Shown here: piece after piece, positions 19,113 through 30,952 of the stretch
How positions within the stretch are numbered: the first letter of the stretch is position 1
How the letters are laid out: each line of letters starts with the position of its first letter
Source: Methylobacterium adhaesivum
GTDB lineage: Bacteria > Pseudomonadota > Alphaproteobacteria > Rhizobiales > Beijerinckiaceae
Length of the DNA stretch: 64,000 nucleotides
NCBI RefSeq assembly: GCF_022179065.1
Contig: NZ_BPQD01000015.1
Coordinates: forward strand, 93,185 to 157,184
Reading direction: 5' to 3'
The notes under the pieces: generated by a model
Databases searched by the model: none
Told to the model about the DNA's origin: nothing
Seen by the model: only the letters and a program-made list of their open reading frames with translations
Position numbers and translations under genes: made by a program

Positions 19113-21764
19113 ATGAGCGGCGTCAACGAGATCCGGTCGACCTTCCTCGACTTCTTCGCAGCGGCGGGCCACGAGGTGGTGCCGTCGTCGTCGCTGGTGC
19201 CACGCAACGACCCGACCCTGATGTTCACCAATGCCGGCATGGTGCAGTTCAAGAACGTCTTCACCGGCGTCGAGAAGCGGCCCTACGATCGTGCCACCAC
19301 GGCGCAGAAATGTGTCCGGGCCGGGGGCAAGCACAACGACCTCGACAATGTCGGCTACACGGCGCGCCACCACACCTTCTTCGAGATGCTCGGCAATTTC
19401 TCCTTCGGCGATTATTTCAAGCCGCAGGCCATCGAGCTCGCCTGGACCCTGATCACCCGGGAATTCGGGCTGTCGAAGGACCGCCTCCTGGTCACCGTCT
19501 ATGCCGACGACGACGAGGCGGCCTCGCTCTGGAAGAAGATCGCCGGGTTTTCCGATGATCGCATCATTCGCATCGGCACCTCCGACAATTTCTGGCAGAT
19601 GGGCGACACCGGCCCGTGCGGCCCGTGCTCGGAGATCTTCATCGACCAGGGACCGGGGCTCCAGGGCGGCCCGCCCGGCTCCCCGGACGAGGACGGCGAC
19701 CGCTTCCTCGAGTTCTGGAACCTCGTGTTCATGCAGTACGAGCAGATCGAGCCAGGCAACCGCCTCGCCCTGCCGCGCCCGAGCATCGACACCGGCATGG
19801 GCCTGGAGCGCATGGCCGCCATCCTACAGGGGGTGACGAGCAACTACGATACAGACCTGTTCCGTGCCCTCATCGACGCCGTCGCCCACGCCGTCGGCCG
19901 TCCGCCCGAGCCCGCCAACCGCGCCTCCTACCGGGTGATCGCCGACCACCTGCGCGCCTCGTCCTTCCTCGTCGCCGACGGCGTCCTGCCGGGCAACGAG
20001 GGCCGTGGCTACGTGCTGCGCCGGATCATGCGCCGGGCCATGCGTCACCTCGAACTTCTGGGCTCGCGCGACCCTGTGATGTACCGCCTCGTACCCACCC
20101 TGGTGCGCGAGATGGGCCAGGCCTATCCCGAACTCACCCGGGCCGAGGGCCTCATCGCCGAGACCCTGCGGCTGGAAGAGACCCGGTTCCGCCGCACCCT
20201 GGAGCGGGGCCTCGCCATCCTGGACGCCGAGACCCGCGATCTCGGCCGGGGCCAGAACCTCTCCGGCGAGACGGCCTTCACCCTCTACGACACCTACGGC
20301 TTCCCCCTCGACCTGACGCAGGACGCTCTCAAGGCGCGCGGCATCGGCGTCGACACGGACGCGTTCGGGGCTGCCATGGAGCGCCAGCGCAAGGCCGCGC
20401 GCGCCGCCTGGACGGGTTCGGGCGAAGCCGCCACCGAGACCGTCTGGTACGGCGTCAAGGAGCGCACCGGCGCCACGGAGTTCCTAGGGTACGAGACCGA
20501 GACCGCCGAGGGTATCGTCACCGCCCTCCTGCGGGACGGCACCGAGGTCGAAGCCCTGGAGGCCGGGCAGACCGGCCTCGCCCTCCTCAACCAGACACCG
20601 TTCTACGCCGAGTCCGGCGGTCAGGTCGGCGATACCGGCACGCTCACCGCCTCCGGCCTCAAGGCACGGGTGACGGCCACGGAGAAGAAGCTCGGCGACT
20701 TGTTCGTCCACCACGTTACCGTGGACGAGGGCCGGCTTGCCCTGAACCAGCCCGTCGAGCTCGCCGTCGAGGGCGGCCGCCGCGCCGCCATCCGGGCCAA
20801 CCATTCGGCGACCCACCTCCTGCACGAGGCCCTGCGCCAGGTGCTCGGCGACCACGTCGCCCAGAAAGGCTCGCTGGTCTCGGCCGAGCGCCTGCGCTTC
20901 GATTTCAGTCACCCCAAGCCCATGGACGAGGCCGAGATCCGCGCGGTGGAGGACATCGCCAACGCGGTGCTCCTGCAGAACACCCCCGTGGTGACGAAGC
21001 TCATGGCGCAGGACGAGGCCGTGGCCTCGGGCGCTCGTGCCCTGTTCGGCGAGAAGTACGGAGACGAGGTCCGCGTCGTGTCCATGGGCCTGCCCGTTGC
21101 CGGCGGCGGCAAGGCGTTCTCGGTGGAACTCTGCGGCGGCACGCACGCAGCGCGCACGGGCGAGATTGGCCAGGTCTCCGTGGTCGCCGAAAGCGCGGTC
21201 GGTGCAGGTGTGCGCCGCATCGAGGCCCTGACGGCGGGCGCCGCCCGGCGCCACCGCGCCGAAGAGGGCCGCACCCTGGCTCAGATCGCCGGTCTGCTGA
21301 AATCCGCCCCCTCCGACGTGCCCGAGCGCCTCTCGGCTCTCATCGAGGACCGCCGCCGCCTGGAGCGCGAACTCACGGACGCGCGGAAAAAGCTCGCCAT
21401 GGGCGGCGCCGGCTCCGGCGGAGACGAGATCGCCGAGGTCGCGGGCGTAAAGCTCTTGGCCCGCGTCGTCGAAGGCGTCGAGATGCGCGACCTGAAGTCC
21501 CTCGCCGACGAGGGCAAGAGTCGGATCGGCTCTGGCATCGTCGCCCTGGTCGGGGTCGCGCCCGACGGCAAGGCCGGCCTCGTCGTCGGCGTCACGGCCG
21601 ACCTTACCGAGCGGTTCGACGCCGTCGCCCTGGTGCGGGCGGGCGCCGGCCATCTCGGCGGCAAGGGCGGCGGCGGCCGCCGCGACATGGCTCAGGCCGG
21701 CGGACCGGAGGGGACGGGGGCAGAGGCGGCCCTGGATGCGATCCGGTCGGCGGTCGCCGGCTGA
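19113..21764 (+). CDS. alaS: Alanyl-tRNA synthetase AlaS
   Basis: AlaS charges tRNA-Ala and edits mis-charged Ser/Gly-tRNA-Ala. The 883-residue length is normal. Class II motifs are seen near [21 protein letters not shown] and at the G-rich motif 3 region; the editing site has [12 protein letters not shown] and the CGGTH zinc motif in [13 protein letters not shown]; the C-terminal C-Ala domain ends [21 protein letters not shown]. The start ATG at 19113 begins [15 protein letters not shown], matching the family. It converges with the downstream SDR gene. The long ORF in another frame inside it (19616-21847) is a codon-bias shadow. Confidence 0.98.
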   Translation: MSGVNEIRSTFLDFFAAAGHEVVPSSSLVPRNDPTLMFTNAGMVQFKNVFTGVEKRPYDRATTAQKCVRAGGKHNDLDNVGYTARHHTFFEMLGNFSFGDYFKPQAIELAWTLITREFGLSKDRLLVTVYADDDEAASLWKKIAGFSDDRIIRIGTSDNFWQMGDTGPCGPCSEIFIDQGPGLQGGPPGSPDEDGDRFLEFWNLVFMQYEQIEPGNRLALPRPSIDTGMGLERMAAILQGVTSNYDTDLFRALIDAVAHAVGRPPEPANRASYRVIADHLRASSFLVADGVLPGNEGRGYVLRRIMRRAMRHLELLGSRDPVMYRLVPTLVREMGQAYPELTRAEGLIAETLRLEETRFRRTLERGLAILDAETRDLGRGQNLSGETAFTLYDTYGFPLDLTQDALKARGIGVDTDAFGAAMERQRKAARAAWTGSGEAATETVWYGVKERTGATEFLGYETETAEGIVTALLRDGTEVEALEAGQTGLALLNQTPFYAESGGQVGDTGTLTASGLKARVTATEKKLGDLFVHHVTVDEGRLALNQPVELAVEGGRRAAIRANHSATHLLHEALRQVLGDHVAQKGSLVSAERLRFDFSHPKPMDEAEIRAVEDIANAVLLQNTPVVTKLMAQDEAVASGARALFGEKYGDEVRVVSMGLPVAGGGKAFSVELCGGTHAARTGEIGQVSVVAESAVGAGVRRIEALTAGAARRHRAEEGRTLAQIAGLLKSAPSDVPERLSALIEDRRRLERELTDARKKLAMGGAGSGGDEIAEVAGVKLLARVVEGVEMRDLKSLADEGKSRIGSGIVALVGVAPDGKAGLVVGVTADLTERFDAVALVRAGAGHLGGKGGGGRRDMAQAGGPEGTGAEAALDAIRSAVAG

Positions 21765-21782
21765 TCGGCCGGCGGCGTGACC

Positions 21783-22574
21783 CTATCCGGGCGACGCCGC
21801 CGACCCCGCCAACAGACCGCCGTCGATGGTCAGCTCCGTGCCGGTGACGTAGGCGGCTTCATCGGAGGCGAGCAGGACGGACAGCGCCGCGACTTCCTCC
21901 GGGCGGCCGAAGCGCCGTAGGGGCGTGTCGGCCACCAGAGCGTCCGTCCGCGCCTGCCGGTCCGGCCCGGTCCCGAGCATCGGCTCCCACATGGGGGTGA
22001 GAATCGCCGCCGGGTGGATCGAGTTGCAGCGGATGGCCCATCCCTGCTGGGCGCAGTAGAGCGCCACGGTCTTCGTATGGTTGCGGATTGCCGCCTTCGA
22101 GGAGGCGTAGGCCGCCGCGCCCGGAATGCCGACGAGGCCGGAGCGCGAGGAAATGTTGACGATCGATCCCGTCCCGCGCGCCTTCATGGCGCGAATGGCA
22201 TAGCGGCAACCAAGGAAGGTGCCGTCGAGGTTGACCGCGTGAACCGCGCGCCAATCCGCCAGGGAGGCGTTCTCCGGGTCGTGCGGGACCATTCCGTCCT
22301 CGAAGCCCGTCACGCCCGCGTTGTTCACAACCACGTCGACGGTGGGGACCGCCCGTACGAGGGCGTCCCAATCCTCTTCCCGGGCCACATCAAGCGCCAG
22401 CGCCCGGCACCCGATGGTGGCGGCCATGTCCAGGACCGCTGCCGCATCCCTATCCGTCGCGACCACAATGCCGCCTTCGCGATGGAAGGCTTCGGCGATG
22501 GCGCGCCCGATCCCGCGCGCGGCCCCGGTGACGACGCAGGTCTTTCCCGCCAGCCTCAATTCACCCGCTTCCAC
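21783..22574 (-). CDS. Short-chain dehydrogenase/reductase (classical SDR)
   Basis: A 263-residue NAD(P)-dependent oxidoreductase. The cofactor motif TGAARGIG is at about residues 17-24, NNAGV follows in the middle strand, and the catalytic Ser-Tyr-Lys set is in [24 protein letters not shown]. The D in [11 protein letters not shown] after strand 2 favours NAD(H). The C-terminus has the usual [14 protein letters not shown]. Substrate unknown. The GTG start at 22574 overlaps the upstream DUF2147 gene by 19 bases; a TTG at 22559 that overlaps its stop is an alternative. The two are likely co-transcribed. Confidence 0.9.
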   Translation of the reverse strand: MEAGELRLAGKTCVVTGAARGIGRAIAEAFHREGGIVVATDRDAAAVLDMAATIGCRALALDVAREEDWDALVRAVPTVDVVVNNAGVTGFEDGMVPHDPENASLADWRAVHAVNLDGTFLGCRYAIRAMKARGTGSIVNISSRSGLVGIPGAAAYASSKAAIRNHTKTVALYCAQQGWAIRCNSIHPAAILTPMWEPMLGTGPDRQARTDALVADTPLRRFGRPEEVAALSVLLASDEAAYVTGTELTIDGGLLAGSAASPG

Positions 22575-22978
22575 GTCTGGGTCTTGCAGAATACGCTCAT
22601 GACGCAGCCAGCGACCTCGACCACGTTCGCCCCCTTGAGGGTCATCGAGCCGGCGTAGGTCTTGCCGTCCTTCGGGTTATAGAGCGTGCCCTCGAAGCCG
22701 TCGCCCTTGGGGCGATTGGCGTTCATGATCTGCACGCCGACGAGCTTGCGGTTCTTCAGGGAGGCGTCGGGGTTCTGGCTGTCGAGGCCGGGGCCGGACA
22801 CGCTCGCGAGGGTGCCGCAATAGCCGGCGCCGCAACGCGCGATACGAACCTTGGAATCGCCCGTCTCGGTGAGCCAGAGGCCCGTGGGGTCGGCCGCATT
22901 CTGGGCCGAGGCCGGGCCGGCGAGTGCGAGGAAGAGGGTGCCCAAGGCGGCGCAGGCCAGCCGATTCGTGATGGTCAT
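22556..22978 (-). CDS. Exported DUF2147 protein
   Basis: A 140-residue protein with a signal peptide ([15 protein letters not shown]) and the DUF2147 layout: [21 protein letters not shown] at the start, [10 protein letters not shown], a central [36 protein letters not shown] and a final [18 protein letters not shown]. The family is common in proteobacteria, is probably a periplasmic lipocalin-like small beta protein and has no known function. The ATG at 22978 begins the signal peptide. The stop overlaps the start of the SDR gene. Confidence 0.85.
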   Translation of the reverse strand: MTITNRLACAALGTLFLALAGPASAQNAADPTGLWLTETGDSKVRIARCGAGYCGTLASVSGPGLDSQNPDASLKNRKLVGVQIMNANRPKGDGFEGTLYNPKDGKTYAGSMTLKGANVVEVAGCVMSVFCKTQTWKRVN

Positions 22979-23167
22979 CGTACGATGTCTCCTTGGCCCG
23001 CGCTCGGCGTGGTCGGGGGGCATAGCGTAGGCCCGGTCGCACCGGCAAGCGGTCCATGCTTCGGGTCCCGCGTCTGCCTCTCAAGTCCTGGCCCAGCCTT
23101 GACAACCCGGCCGGAACCCCGGCCTAGGACGGTTCGAATTCGAGGTTGTCCTGAGGATCCATCCATC

Positions 23168-23719
23168 ATGCGGGTGATCGAAACCGAGATCGCGGCGGTC
23201 AAGCGCGTCGTTCCCAATCGCTTCGGCGATGACCGAGGCTGGTTCTCGGAAACGTTTCGCGTCGATACGCTTGCGGCCGGCGGAATCGACGTGGCGTTCG
23301 TTCAGGACAACCAGTCCTTTTCGGCGCAGGCCGGCACCGTGCGCGGCCTGCATTTTCAGCTTCCGCCCGCCGCACAGGCGAAGCTCGTGCGGGTGCTCGC
23401 CGGATCGATCCTCGACGTCGCCGTCGATCTGCGCCGCGACAGCCCGACCTTCGGCCGCCACGTCGCCGTGACGCTGGACGCAAAGGGCGGCGAACAGCTC
23501 TACGTGCCGGCCGGATTCGCCCACGGGTTCTGCACCCTGGAGCCCGACACCATGGTGGCCTACAAGGTCAGCGCCTATTACAGCGCGGCTCACGACCGCA
23601 ATCTGGTTTGGAACGACCCCGATCTCGCGATCGCCTGGCCCGTGGACGAGGCCGCGGCCGTCCTGTCGGACAAGGATCGCGCCGCCCCGCGTTTCGCGGA
23701 TCTCGGCGCGGCGTTCTGA
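23168..23719 (+). CDS. rfbC: dTDP-4-dehydrorhamnose 3,5-epimerase
   Basis: RfbC (RmlC) epimerises C3 and C5 of dTDP-4-keto-6-deoxyglucose, the third step of dTDP-L-rhamnose synthesis. The 183-residue cupin has DDRGWFSETFR, FVQDNQSFSAQAGTVRGLHFQ (catalytic His), the RVLAGSILDVAVDLRRDSPTFG strand pair, LYVPAGFAHGFCTLE and a Y-containing active-site segment. The ATG at 23168 begins the conserved region; a longer frame from 22985 is rejected. First gene of a four-gene operon. Confidence 0.95.
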   Translation: MRVIETEIAAVKRVVPNRFGDDRGWFSETFRVDTLAAGGIDVAFVQDNQSFSAQAGTVRGLHFQLPPAAQAKLVRVLAGSILDVAVDLRRDSPTFGRHVAVTLDAKGGEQLYVPAGFAHGFCTLEPDTMVAYKVSAYYSAAHDRNLVWNDPDLAIAWPVDEAAAVLSDKDRAAPRFADLGAAF

Positions 23720-23751
23720 ACCAATCCGAAAGCTTTGAGGAGACGACACGC

Positions 23752-24813
23752 ATGCGCATCCTGGTCACCGGCGGCTGCGGCTTCATCGGCTCCGCCCTCG
23801 TCCTGCACCTCGTGCAGGATCTCGGGCACGACGTACTCACTCTCGACGCCCTGACCTACGCGGCCAATCCCGTCTCCCTGGCGCCGCTCTCCGACGATCC
23901 GCGCCACCGGCTGGTTGAAGCGGACATCTGCGATCCGAAGGCGGTTCACGCCCTCTATACCGAGTTTCGGCCGGACGCGGTCATGCATCTCGCCGCCGAG
24001 AGCCACGTCGATCGCTCCATCACCGATCCGGGCGCGTTCATCCGCACCAACGTGGTCGGCACCCAGGTGATGCTCGACGGCGCCCGCACCCACTGGGACG
24101 GGCTCGACGGCGCGGCGAAGGCCGCGTTCCGCTTCCTCCACGTCTCCACGGACGAGGTCTACGGCTCGCTCCCACCCGATGGGTTCTTCACCGAGGAGAG
24201 CCGCTACGATCCCCGCTCGCCGTATTCGGCCTCGAAGGCGGCGTCCGATCACCTGGCGCGGGCCTGGCATGAGACCTACGGCCTGCCGGTGCTCATTACG
24301 AACTGCTCGAACAATTACGGGCCGCGCCACTTCCCGGAAAAGCTCATCCCCCTGATGATCCTCAACGCCCTGGAGGGGAAGAACCTGCCCGTCTACGGCG
24401 ACGGCCTGAACGAGCGCGACTGGATCCACGTCGAGGATCATGCCCGCGGCCTCGTCGCCGTGCTGGAGAAGGGGCGCCTCGGCGAGACCTACCTGCTCGG
24501 TGGCCGTTCCGTGCGCAACAATCTTGCGGTGGTGAAGGGGCTCTGCGCCGCCTTCGACCGCCTGCGTCCCGAGCACGCCCCCCACGACCGCCTCATCACC
24601 TACGTCGCCGACCGCCCCGGCCACGACCGCCGCTACGCCATCGACCCGTCGAAGGCGGAGGCCGAGGTCGCGTGGGCGCCGACGAAGAACTTCGAGACGG
24701 CGCTGGAAGAGACCGTGCGGTGGTACCTCGACAACGAGGCGTGGTGGCGCCCGATCCGCGAGGGCCGTTACACCGGCGAGCGCCTCGGCCTCGGTGCGAC
24801 GAAGGCCTCCTGA
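23752..24813 (+). CDS. rfbB: dTDP-glucose 4,6-dehydratase
   Basis: RfbB (RmlB) converts dTDP-glucose to dTDP-4-keto-6-deoxyglucose. The 353-residue extended SDR has the NAD motif TGGCGFIGS at the N-terminus, HLAAESHVDRSI, the catalytic STDEVYGSLP and YSASKAASDHL (Tyr/Lys), followed by NCSNNYGPRHFPEKLIPLMI and the substrate region GDGLNERDWIHVEDHARG, all hallmarks of the enzyme. A GAGGAG ribosome-binding site precedes the ATG at 23752, 32 bases after rfbC. Confidence 0.97.
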   Translation: MRILVTGGCGFIGSALVLHLVQDLGHDVLTLDALTYAANPVSLAPLSDDPRHRLVEADICDPKAVHALYTEFRPDAVMHLAAESHVDRSITDPGAFIRTNVVGTQVMLDGARTHWDGLDGAAKAAFRFLHVSTDEVYGSLPPDGFFTEESRYDPRSPYSASKAASDHLARAWHETYGLPVLITNCSNNYGPRHFPEKLIPLMILNALEGKNLPVYGDGLNERDWIHVEDHARGLVAVLEKGRLGETYLLGGRSVRNNLAVVKGLCAAFDRLRPEHAPHDRLITYVADRPGHDRRYAIDPSKAEAEVAWAPTKNFETALEETVRWYLDNEAWWRPIREGRYTGERLGLGATKAS

Positions 24814-25719
24814 ATGGATATCCTCGTTCTCGGCGGCGCGGGTCAGGTCGGCACCGAACTCAAGGCCTATGCCTGGCCCGACGGCGTACGGGTGGATGCA
24901 CCCGACCGCACGGCCCTCGACATCACCGACGCGGGCGCGGTGGCTCAGGCCCTCGACGCGAAAGCCTACGCGGCGGTGATCAATACGGCGGCCTACACCG
25001 CCGTGGACAAGGCCGAATCCGACGTCGTCGCGGCCTGGCGCCTCAACACCCTGGCTCCGGCGATCCTGGCGGCGGCCACGCGGGAGCGGGGCATTCCCCT
25101 CGTCCATGTCTCGACGGATTACGTGTTCGACGGCGACGGTCTCGGCGACTACGTCCCCGATGCGCCGGTGAACCCGCGCAGCGTCTACGGGGCGAGCAAG
25201 GCGGCGGGCGAGATGGCGGTGCGGACCGCCAACCTGCGCCACGCCATTGTACGCACCGCCTGGGTGGTGAGCCCGCACCGGGGCAACTTCGTGAAGACCA
25301 TGCTGCGCCTCTCGGCCGAGCGCGATGCCCTCACGGTGGTGGACGACCAGCACGGCTGTCCGACCTCGGCCACGGACCTGGCTGAGGCCTGCGCCCGCAT
25401 CGCCCTGCGCCTCGCTGCCGACGCGGACGCTCCTACGGGGACGTTCCACTGCGTCAATGCCGGCGCGACCACGTGGGCCGGCTTCGCCCAAGCCATCATA
25501 GCGGGCTCCGCCGCCCGGGGCGGCCGGGCGATCCCCGTCACGGGCATTCCGACGAGCGCCTATCCGACCCCGGCCCGGCGCCCGGCGAATTCCCGCCTGT
25601 CGACGGCGAGCCTCACGGCCGCTTACGGGATCGTGCCGCGCCCTTGGGCGACCGCACTGGATGATATCCTCGACCGGCTCATCGGGCCGGCCCACACCAA
25701 CACGGAGACACGGGCATGA
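24814..25719 (+). CDS. rfbD: dTDP-4-dehydrorhamnose reductase
   Basis: RfbD (RmlD) reduces dTDP-4-keto-L-rhamnose to dTDP-L-rhamnose with NADPH. The 301-residue SDR has the cofactor loop GGAGQVG at 8-14, INTAAYTAVDKAE, VSTDYVFDGDG and the catalytic YGASKAAGE. It starts the base after the rfbB stop and its own stop overlaps the rfbA ATG (ATGA), so translation is coupled through the operon. Confidence 0.95.
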   Translation: MDILVLGGAGQVGTELKAYAWPDGVRVDAPDRTALDITDAGAVAQALDAKAYAAVINTAAYTAVDKAESDVVAAWRLNTLAPAILAAATRERGIPLVHVSTDYVFDGDGLGDYVPDAPVNPRSVYGASKAAGEMAVRTANLRHAIVRTAWVVSPHRGNFVKTMLRLSAERDALTVVDDQHGCPTSATDLAEACARIALRLAADADAPTGTFHCVNAGATTWAGFAQAIIAGSAARGGRAIPVTGIPTSAYPTPARRPANSRLSTASLTAAYGIVPRPWATALDDILDRLIGPAHTNTETRA

Positions 25720-26609
25720 AGGGCATCGTCCTTGCCGGTGGATCGGGCACGCGCCTGCACCCGGCCACCCTGTCGATCAACAAGCAGCTCCTGCCGGTCT
25801 ACGACAAGCCGATGATCTATTACCCGGTCTCGGTGCTGATGCTCGCCGGTATCCGCGAGATCCTGATCATCTCGTCGCCCGAACACCTCGACAACTACAA
25901 GCGCCTGTTCGGCACCGGCGAGCAGTTCGGCCTGCAATTCTCCTACGCCGTGCAGCCTCGCCCCGAGGGCCTCGCCCAGGCCTTCGTGATCGGTCGCGAC
26001 TTCGTGGGCCAGGACGATGTCGCCCTGGTGCTCGGCGATAATCTGTTCTTCGGCAACGGCATGAGCGAGCTGCTCACCCGCGCCCGCGCCCGCAAGAGCG
26101 GCGCCACGGTGTTCGCCTATCACGTCGACAACCCGGCGGCCTACGGCGTCGTGACCCTCGACAAGCAGGGGCGGCCCCTGCGCCTCGTGGAGAAGCCGCC
26201 CGAGCCGGAAAGCCCCTGGGCAGTCACGGGCCTGTATTTCTACGACAATCAGGTGCTCGACATTGCCGCCGCCGTGACGCCGTCGCCCCGGGGTGAGCTG
26301 GAGATCACGAGCGTCAACCAAGCTTATCTCGAGATGGGCCAGCTTCACGTCGAGCGGATGTCGCGGGGCTACGCCTGGCTCGACACCGGCACCCATGACA
26401 GCCTTCTCGAAGCCGCCGAGTTCGTCCGCACCCTTCAGCACCGCCAGGGGCTGCAGGTGGCCTGCCTGGAGGAGATCGCCTACCTCCAAGGCTTCATCGA
26501 CAAGGAACAGCTCATCGCCCGCGGCAATCTCTTCGCCAAGACGGCGTATGGCCAGAATCTCCTTCGACTGGCCAAGGACGACGCCTTCGCGGATTTCGCG
26601 GCTCGGTGA
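25716..26609 (+). CDS. rfbA: Glucose-1-phosphate thymidylyltransferase
   Basis: RfbA (RmlA) makes dTDP-glucose, the first committed step. The 297-residue nucleotidyltransferase starts MKGIVLAGGSGTRLHPATLS, with the GGSGTRL phosphate loop, followed by KQLLPVYDKPMIYYPVS, VLGDNLFFG and the C-terminal GYAWLDTGTHDSLLEA. Length and motifs match. The gene order rfbC-B-D-A and four-base overlap with rfbD show a single transcription unit supplying rhamnose for LPS O-antigen or exopolysaccharide; no glycosyltransferases are adjacent. Confidence 0.97.
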   Translation: MKGIVLAGGSGTRLHPATLSINKQLLPVYDKPMIYYPVSVLMLAGIREILIISSPEHLDNYKRLFGTGEQFGLQFSYAVQPRPEGLAQAFVIGRDFVGQDDVALVLGDNLFFGNGMSELLTRARARKSGATVFAYHVDNPAAYGVVTLDKQGRPLRLVEKPPEPESPWAVTGLYFYDNQVLDIAAAVTPSPRGELEITSVNQAYLEMGQLHVERMSRGYAWLDTGTHDSLLEAAEFVRTLQHRQGLQVACLEEIAYLQGFIDKEQLIARGNLFAKTAYGQNLLRLAKDDAFADFAAR

Positions 26610-26640
26610 AGTCAAGTCGGGGGCTCGGACTCCCGGTCAG

Positions 26641-26662
26641 CGGTGGCTCCTTCGAGCCGCCG
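26641..26662. terminator. Hairpin between rfbA and the convergent gene
   Basis: A 9-bp stem (26641-26649 with 26654-26662, one G-T pair) and CTTC tetraloop lie 31 bases after the rfbA stop and 30 bases before the stop of the convergent gene. It could serve either direction; no T-run is present. Confidence 0.4.
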
Positions 26663-26692
26663 CCGAGCGACAGCGTCGCGCGGGAGGCGTGT

Positions 26693-27280
26693 TCACCCGT
26701 TGGACGAAGGATGCGGCACCTCTTCGTCATCGTACGAAGCCGACCCACCCAGAACGCTCCCGAAATACGTTTCCTCCACCTCGCAGAACGCCACACCGTC
26801 CGGAGTCGCCAGGACGGCCTGCAAGACGAACAGCGCCTCATCGGGGGCGGGGGCTGCGCCAGAGCTGCGTAGGCCTCGCAGAGCCAGGGTGTGGCGCGTC
26901 GGGGCGAGCGGGTGCACGACCCGGCCGAACGGCGCCCGCGTCGCGTCGAGGCTGCGGTTCATCGCCGGGGTGAGACGGGCGGGGACATACCAGTTGTCGG
27001 CCACCGAGAGGACGCGCGCGCCGCAGACAAGACGGACGCGGCGGTGACGCACGGCCTCGCTGTCACCGAGCCTCAGACGCTCACGCTGAGCCGCTTTAAG
27101 TGGCCGCTGTGGACCCGGAATAGGATCAGCCAGGAGATCGGCATCGGGAAAGCCGCGCTCGGTGCACCACGCTTCCAAGACGGCGGTGGCGCTGGACCCG
27201 GTGAGCAGACGTGCCGTCAGGTCGGCGATCAGGCTCTGCGCCGTCTCATTGGAAACCGGCCCATCGACTGGCGGCATCAT
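26693..27280 (-). CDS. Uncharacterised protein, possibly chorismate-lyase-like
   Basis: A protein of about 195 residues. The central part, RHRRVRLVCGARVLSVADNWYVP followed by RLTPAMNRSLDATRAPFGRVV, resembles the UbiC/chorismate-lyase fold, in which a strand pair precedes an R-V-x-L element and a P-L/F-G-R loop near the C-terminus. The usual later active-site residues are not obvious, so activity is uncertain. A start at the double ATG 27280/27277 is preferred over a TTG at 27313; neither has a clear ribosome-binding site. It lies between rfbA and the tRNA-Ala genes. The fold assignment is inference and should be treated as tentative. Confidence 0.5.
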   Translation of the reverse strand: MMPPVDGPVSNETAQSLIADLTARLLTGSSATAVLEAWCTERGFPDADLLADPIPGPQRPLKAAQRERLRLGDSEAVRHRRVRLVCGARVLSVADNWYVPARLTPAMNRSLDATRAPFGRVVHPLAPTRHTLALRGLRSSGAAPAPDEALFVLQAVLATPDGVAFCEVEETYFGSVLGGSASYDDEEVPHPSSNG

Positions 27281-27436
27281 GCTCGGAAAAACCGGATCGG
27301 CATCGGAAACCAAACTACGGACGCTGGTGTCACGGCGAACCGTCGCAGTGCTCGCGCCACCTTTGCTTCCTCACGGCCGAGCCGGCGAAGCTATCAGAGA
27401 TCCGATGCAAACAGGATGGACAGAAACGGACCGGAC

Positions 27437-27512
27437 TGGTGGAGCCTAACGGGATCGAACCGATGACCTCTTCCATGCCATGGAAGCGCTCTCCCAGCTG
27501 AGCTAAGGCCCC
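27437..27512 (-). tRNA. tRNA-Ala (anticodon GGC), copy A
   Basis: A 76-base tRNA including an encoded 3' CCA. The anticodon arm reads CUUCC-AUGGCAU-GGAAG, giving anticodon GGC for the GCC codon. The acceptor stem GGGGCCU pairs with AGGCUCC through a G-U pair. The T-loop is GGUUCGAUCC. It is identical to copy B, which lies 52 bases upstream in its own direction. Confidence 0.96.
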
Positions 27513-27541
27513 ACATTGTCTGGTCTACGTCGTCTGTCGTG

Positions 27542-27564
27542 ATCGGCTTTGAGGGAAAGCCGAT
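27542..27564 (-). terminator. Hairpin between the two tRNA-Ala genes
   Basis: A perfect 9-bp stem (27542-27550 with 27556-27564) and 5-base loop begin at the base next to the CCA end of copy B. It has no T-tail. It may be a processing signal or a weak terminator for copy B. Confidence 0.45.
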
Positions 27565-27640
27565 TGGTGGAGCCTAACGGGATCGAACCGATGACCTCTT
27601 CCATGCCATGGAAGCGCTCTCCCAGCTGAGCTAAGGCCCC
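27565..27640 (-). tRNA. tRNA-Ala (anticodon GGC), copy B
   Basis: Identical over all 76 bases, including CCA, to copy A (same anticodon GGC). The repeat period is 128 bases, and the sequence between the copies is unrelated to the flanks, so this looks like a retained tandem duplication. Transcription would come from upstream at about 27650-27700. Confidence 0.96.
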
Positions 27641-27805
27641 ACTTTTTGCCTCCGAATTCAGCAGCTTAGCTGTTTCCGGGAGCGTTTCGACCGGCCCCCG
27701 TGGTGGCGACCGGCGATGGCGGTTCTATATTCGGCCGCCGCTCCGGCCTCAAGCCCCTTTCTCGCCGGCCGGCAAAGTTTTTTGCCGGCCGAGGGGAGGA
27801 GAGGC

Positions 27806-30482
<2,677 letters not shown>

Positions 30483-30486
<4 letters not shown>

Positions 30487-30950
30487 ACCTCCGGTCGCCG
30501 TCCGCGTCCCTCCCTCAGGGCGGGCGGTCCGAAGCGGTTGGGGCCGGGGGTTCCCTCGCGCAGGAGCGTCTCGATGACGAACCACGCCGAGAAGCCGAGC
30601 ATCGCCAGGAGAAGAGCGATCACGAGGACGGGCTCGGAGTCGGCCAGCCGGTCGAGGGGGGCGAAGCCCAGTGCCTGAACGCCAACCCAGGCCATGAGCC
30701 AGCCGGCGGTGCGGTCACGATCGTGCAGCCGCCGCGCCGTGGCCGCGAGCATGACAATTCCCAGGACGGGAAGGCCGAAGGCGACGATCATCGCCGGCAT
30801 CCGGGCGCCGAGGGCGGCAAGCCAGATGCTGAGGCACAGCAGGCCGGCGCCGTACAGGATCGCCCGGACGGTGAACCGCCGATAGGCGTAGGACGAGATG
30901 CGGCCGCGCGAATCGACGGCACGGCCGAGGCGCCGAAGGACCGGCGTCAT
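30483..30950 (-). CDS. DUF805-like membrane protein
   Basis: A 155-residue protein with four predicted membrane helices (about residues 25-45, 50-70, 80-100 and 105-130) and the DUF805 pattern: R-x-S-Y-x-Y-R-R-F-x near the start (GRISSYAYRRFTVRAILY) and ARRLHDRDRTAGWLMAW between helices 2 and 3. DUF805 proteins are inner-membrane and of unknown function. The ATG at 30950 is 3 bases after the hrpB stop, so the two are probably co-transcribed from the hrpB promoter. Confidence 0.8.
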
Positions 30951-30952
30951 CC

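Noticed and set aside
21771-21801. 8-bp inverted repeat with 15-base loop at the alaS/SDR convergence
   Set aside because: Long loop and no T-run; it overlaps the SDR coding end, so it is weak evidence for a terminator.
19616-21847. 743-residue plus-strand ORF overlapping alaS in another frame
   Set aside because: Arg/Pro/Gly-rich composition typical of a high-GC shadow frame; alaS on the same bases is a complete, well-conserved enzyme.
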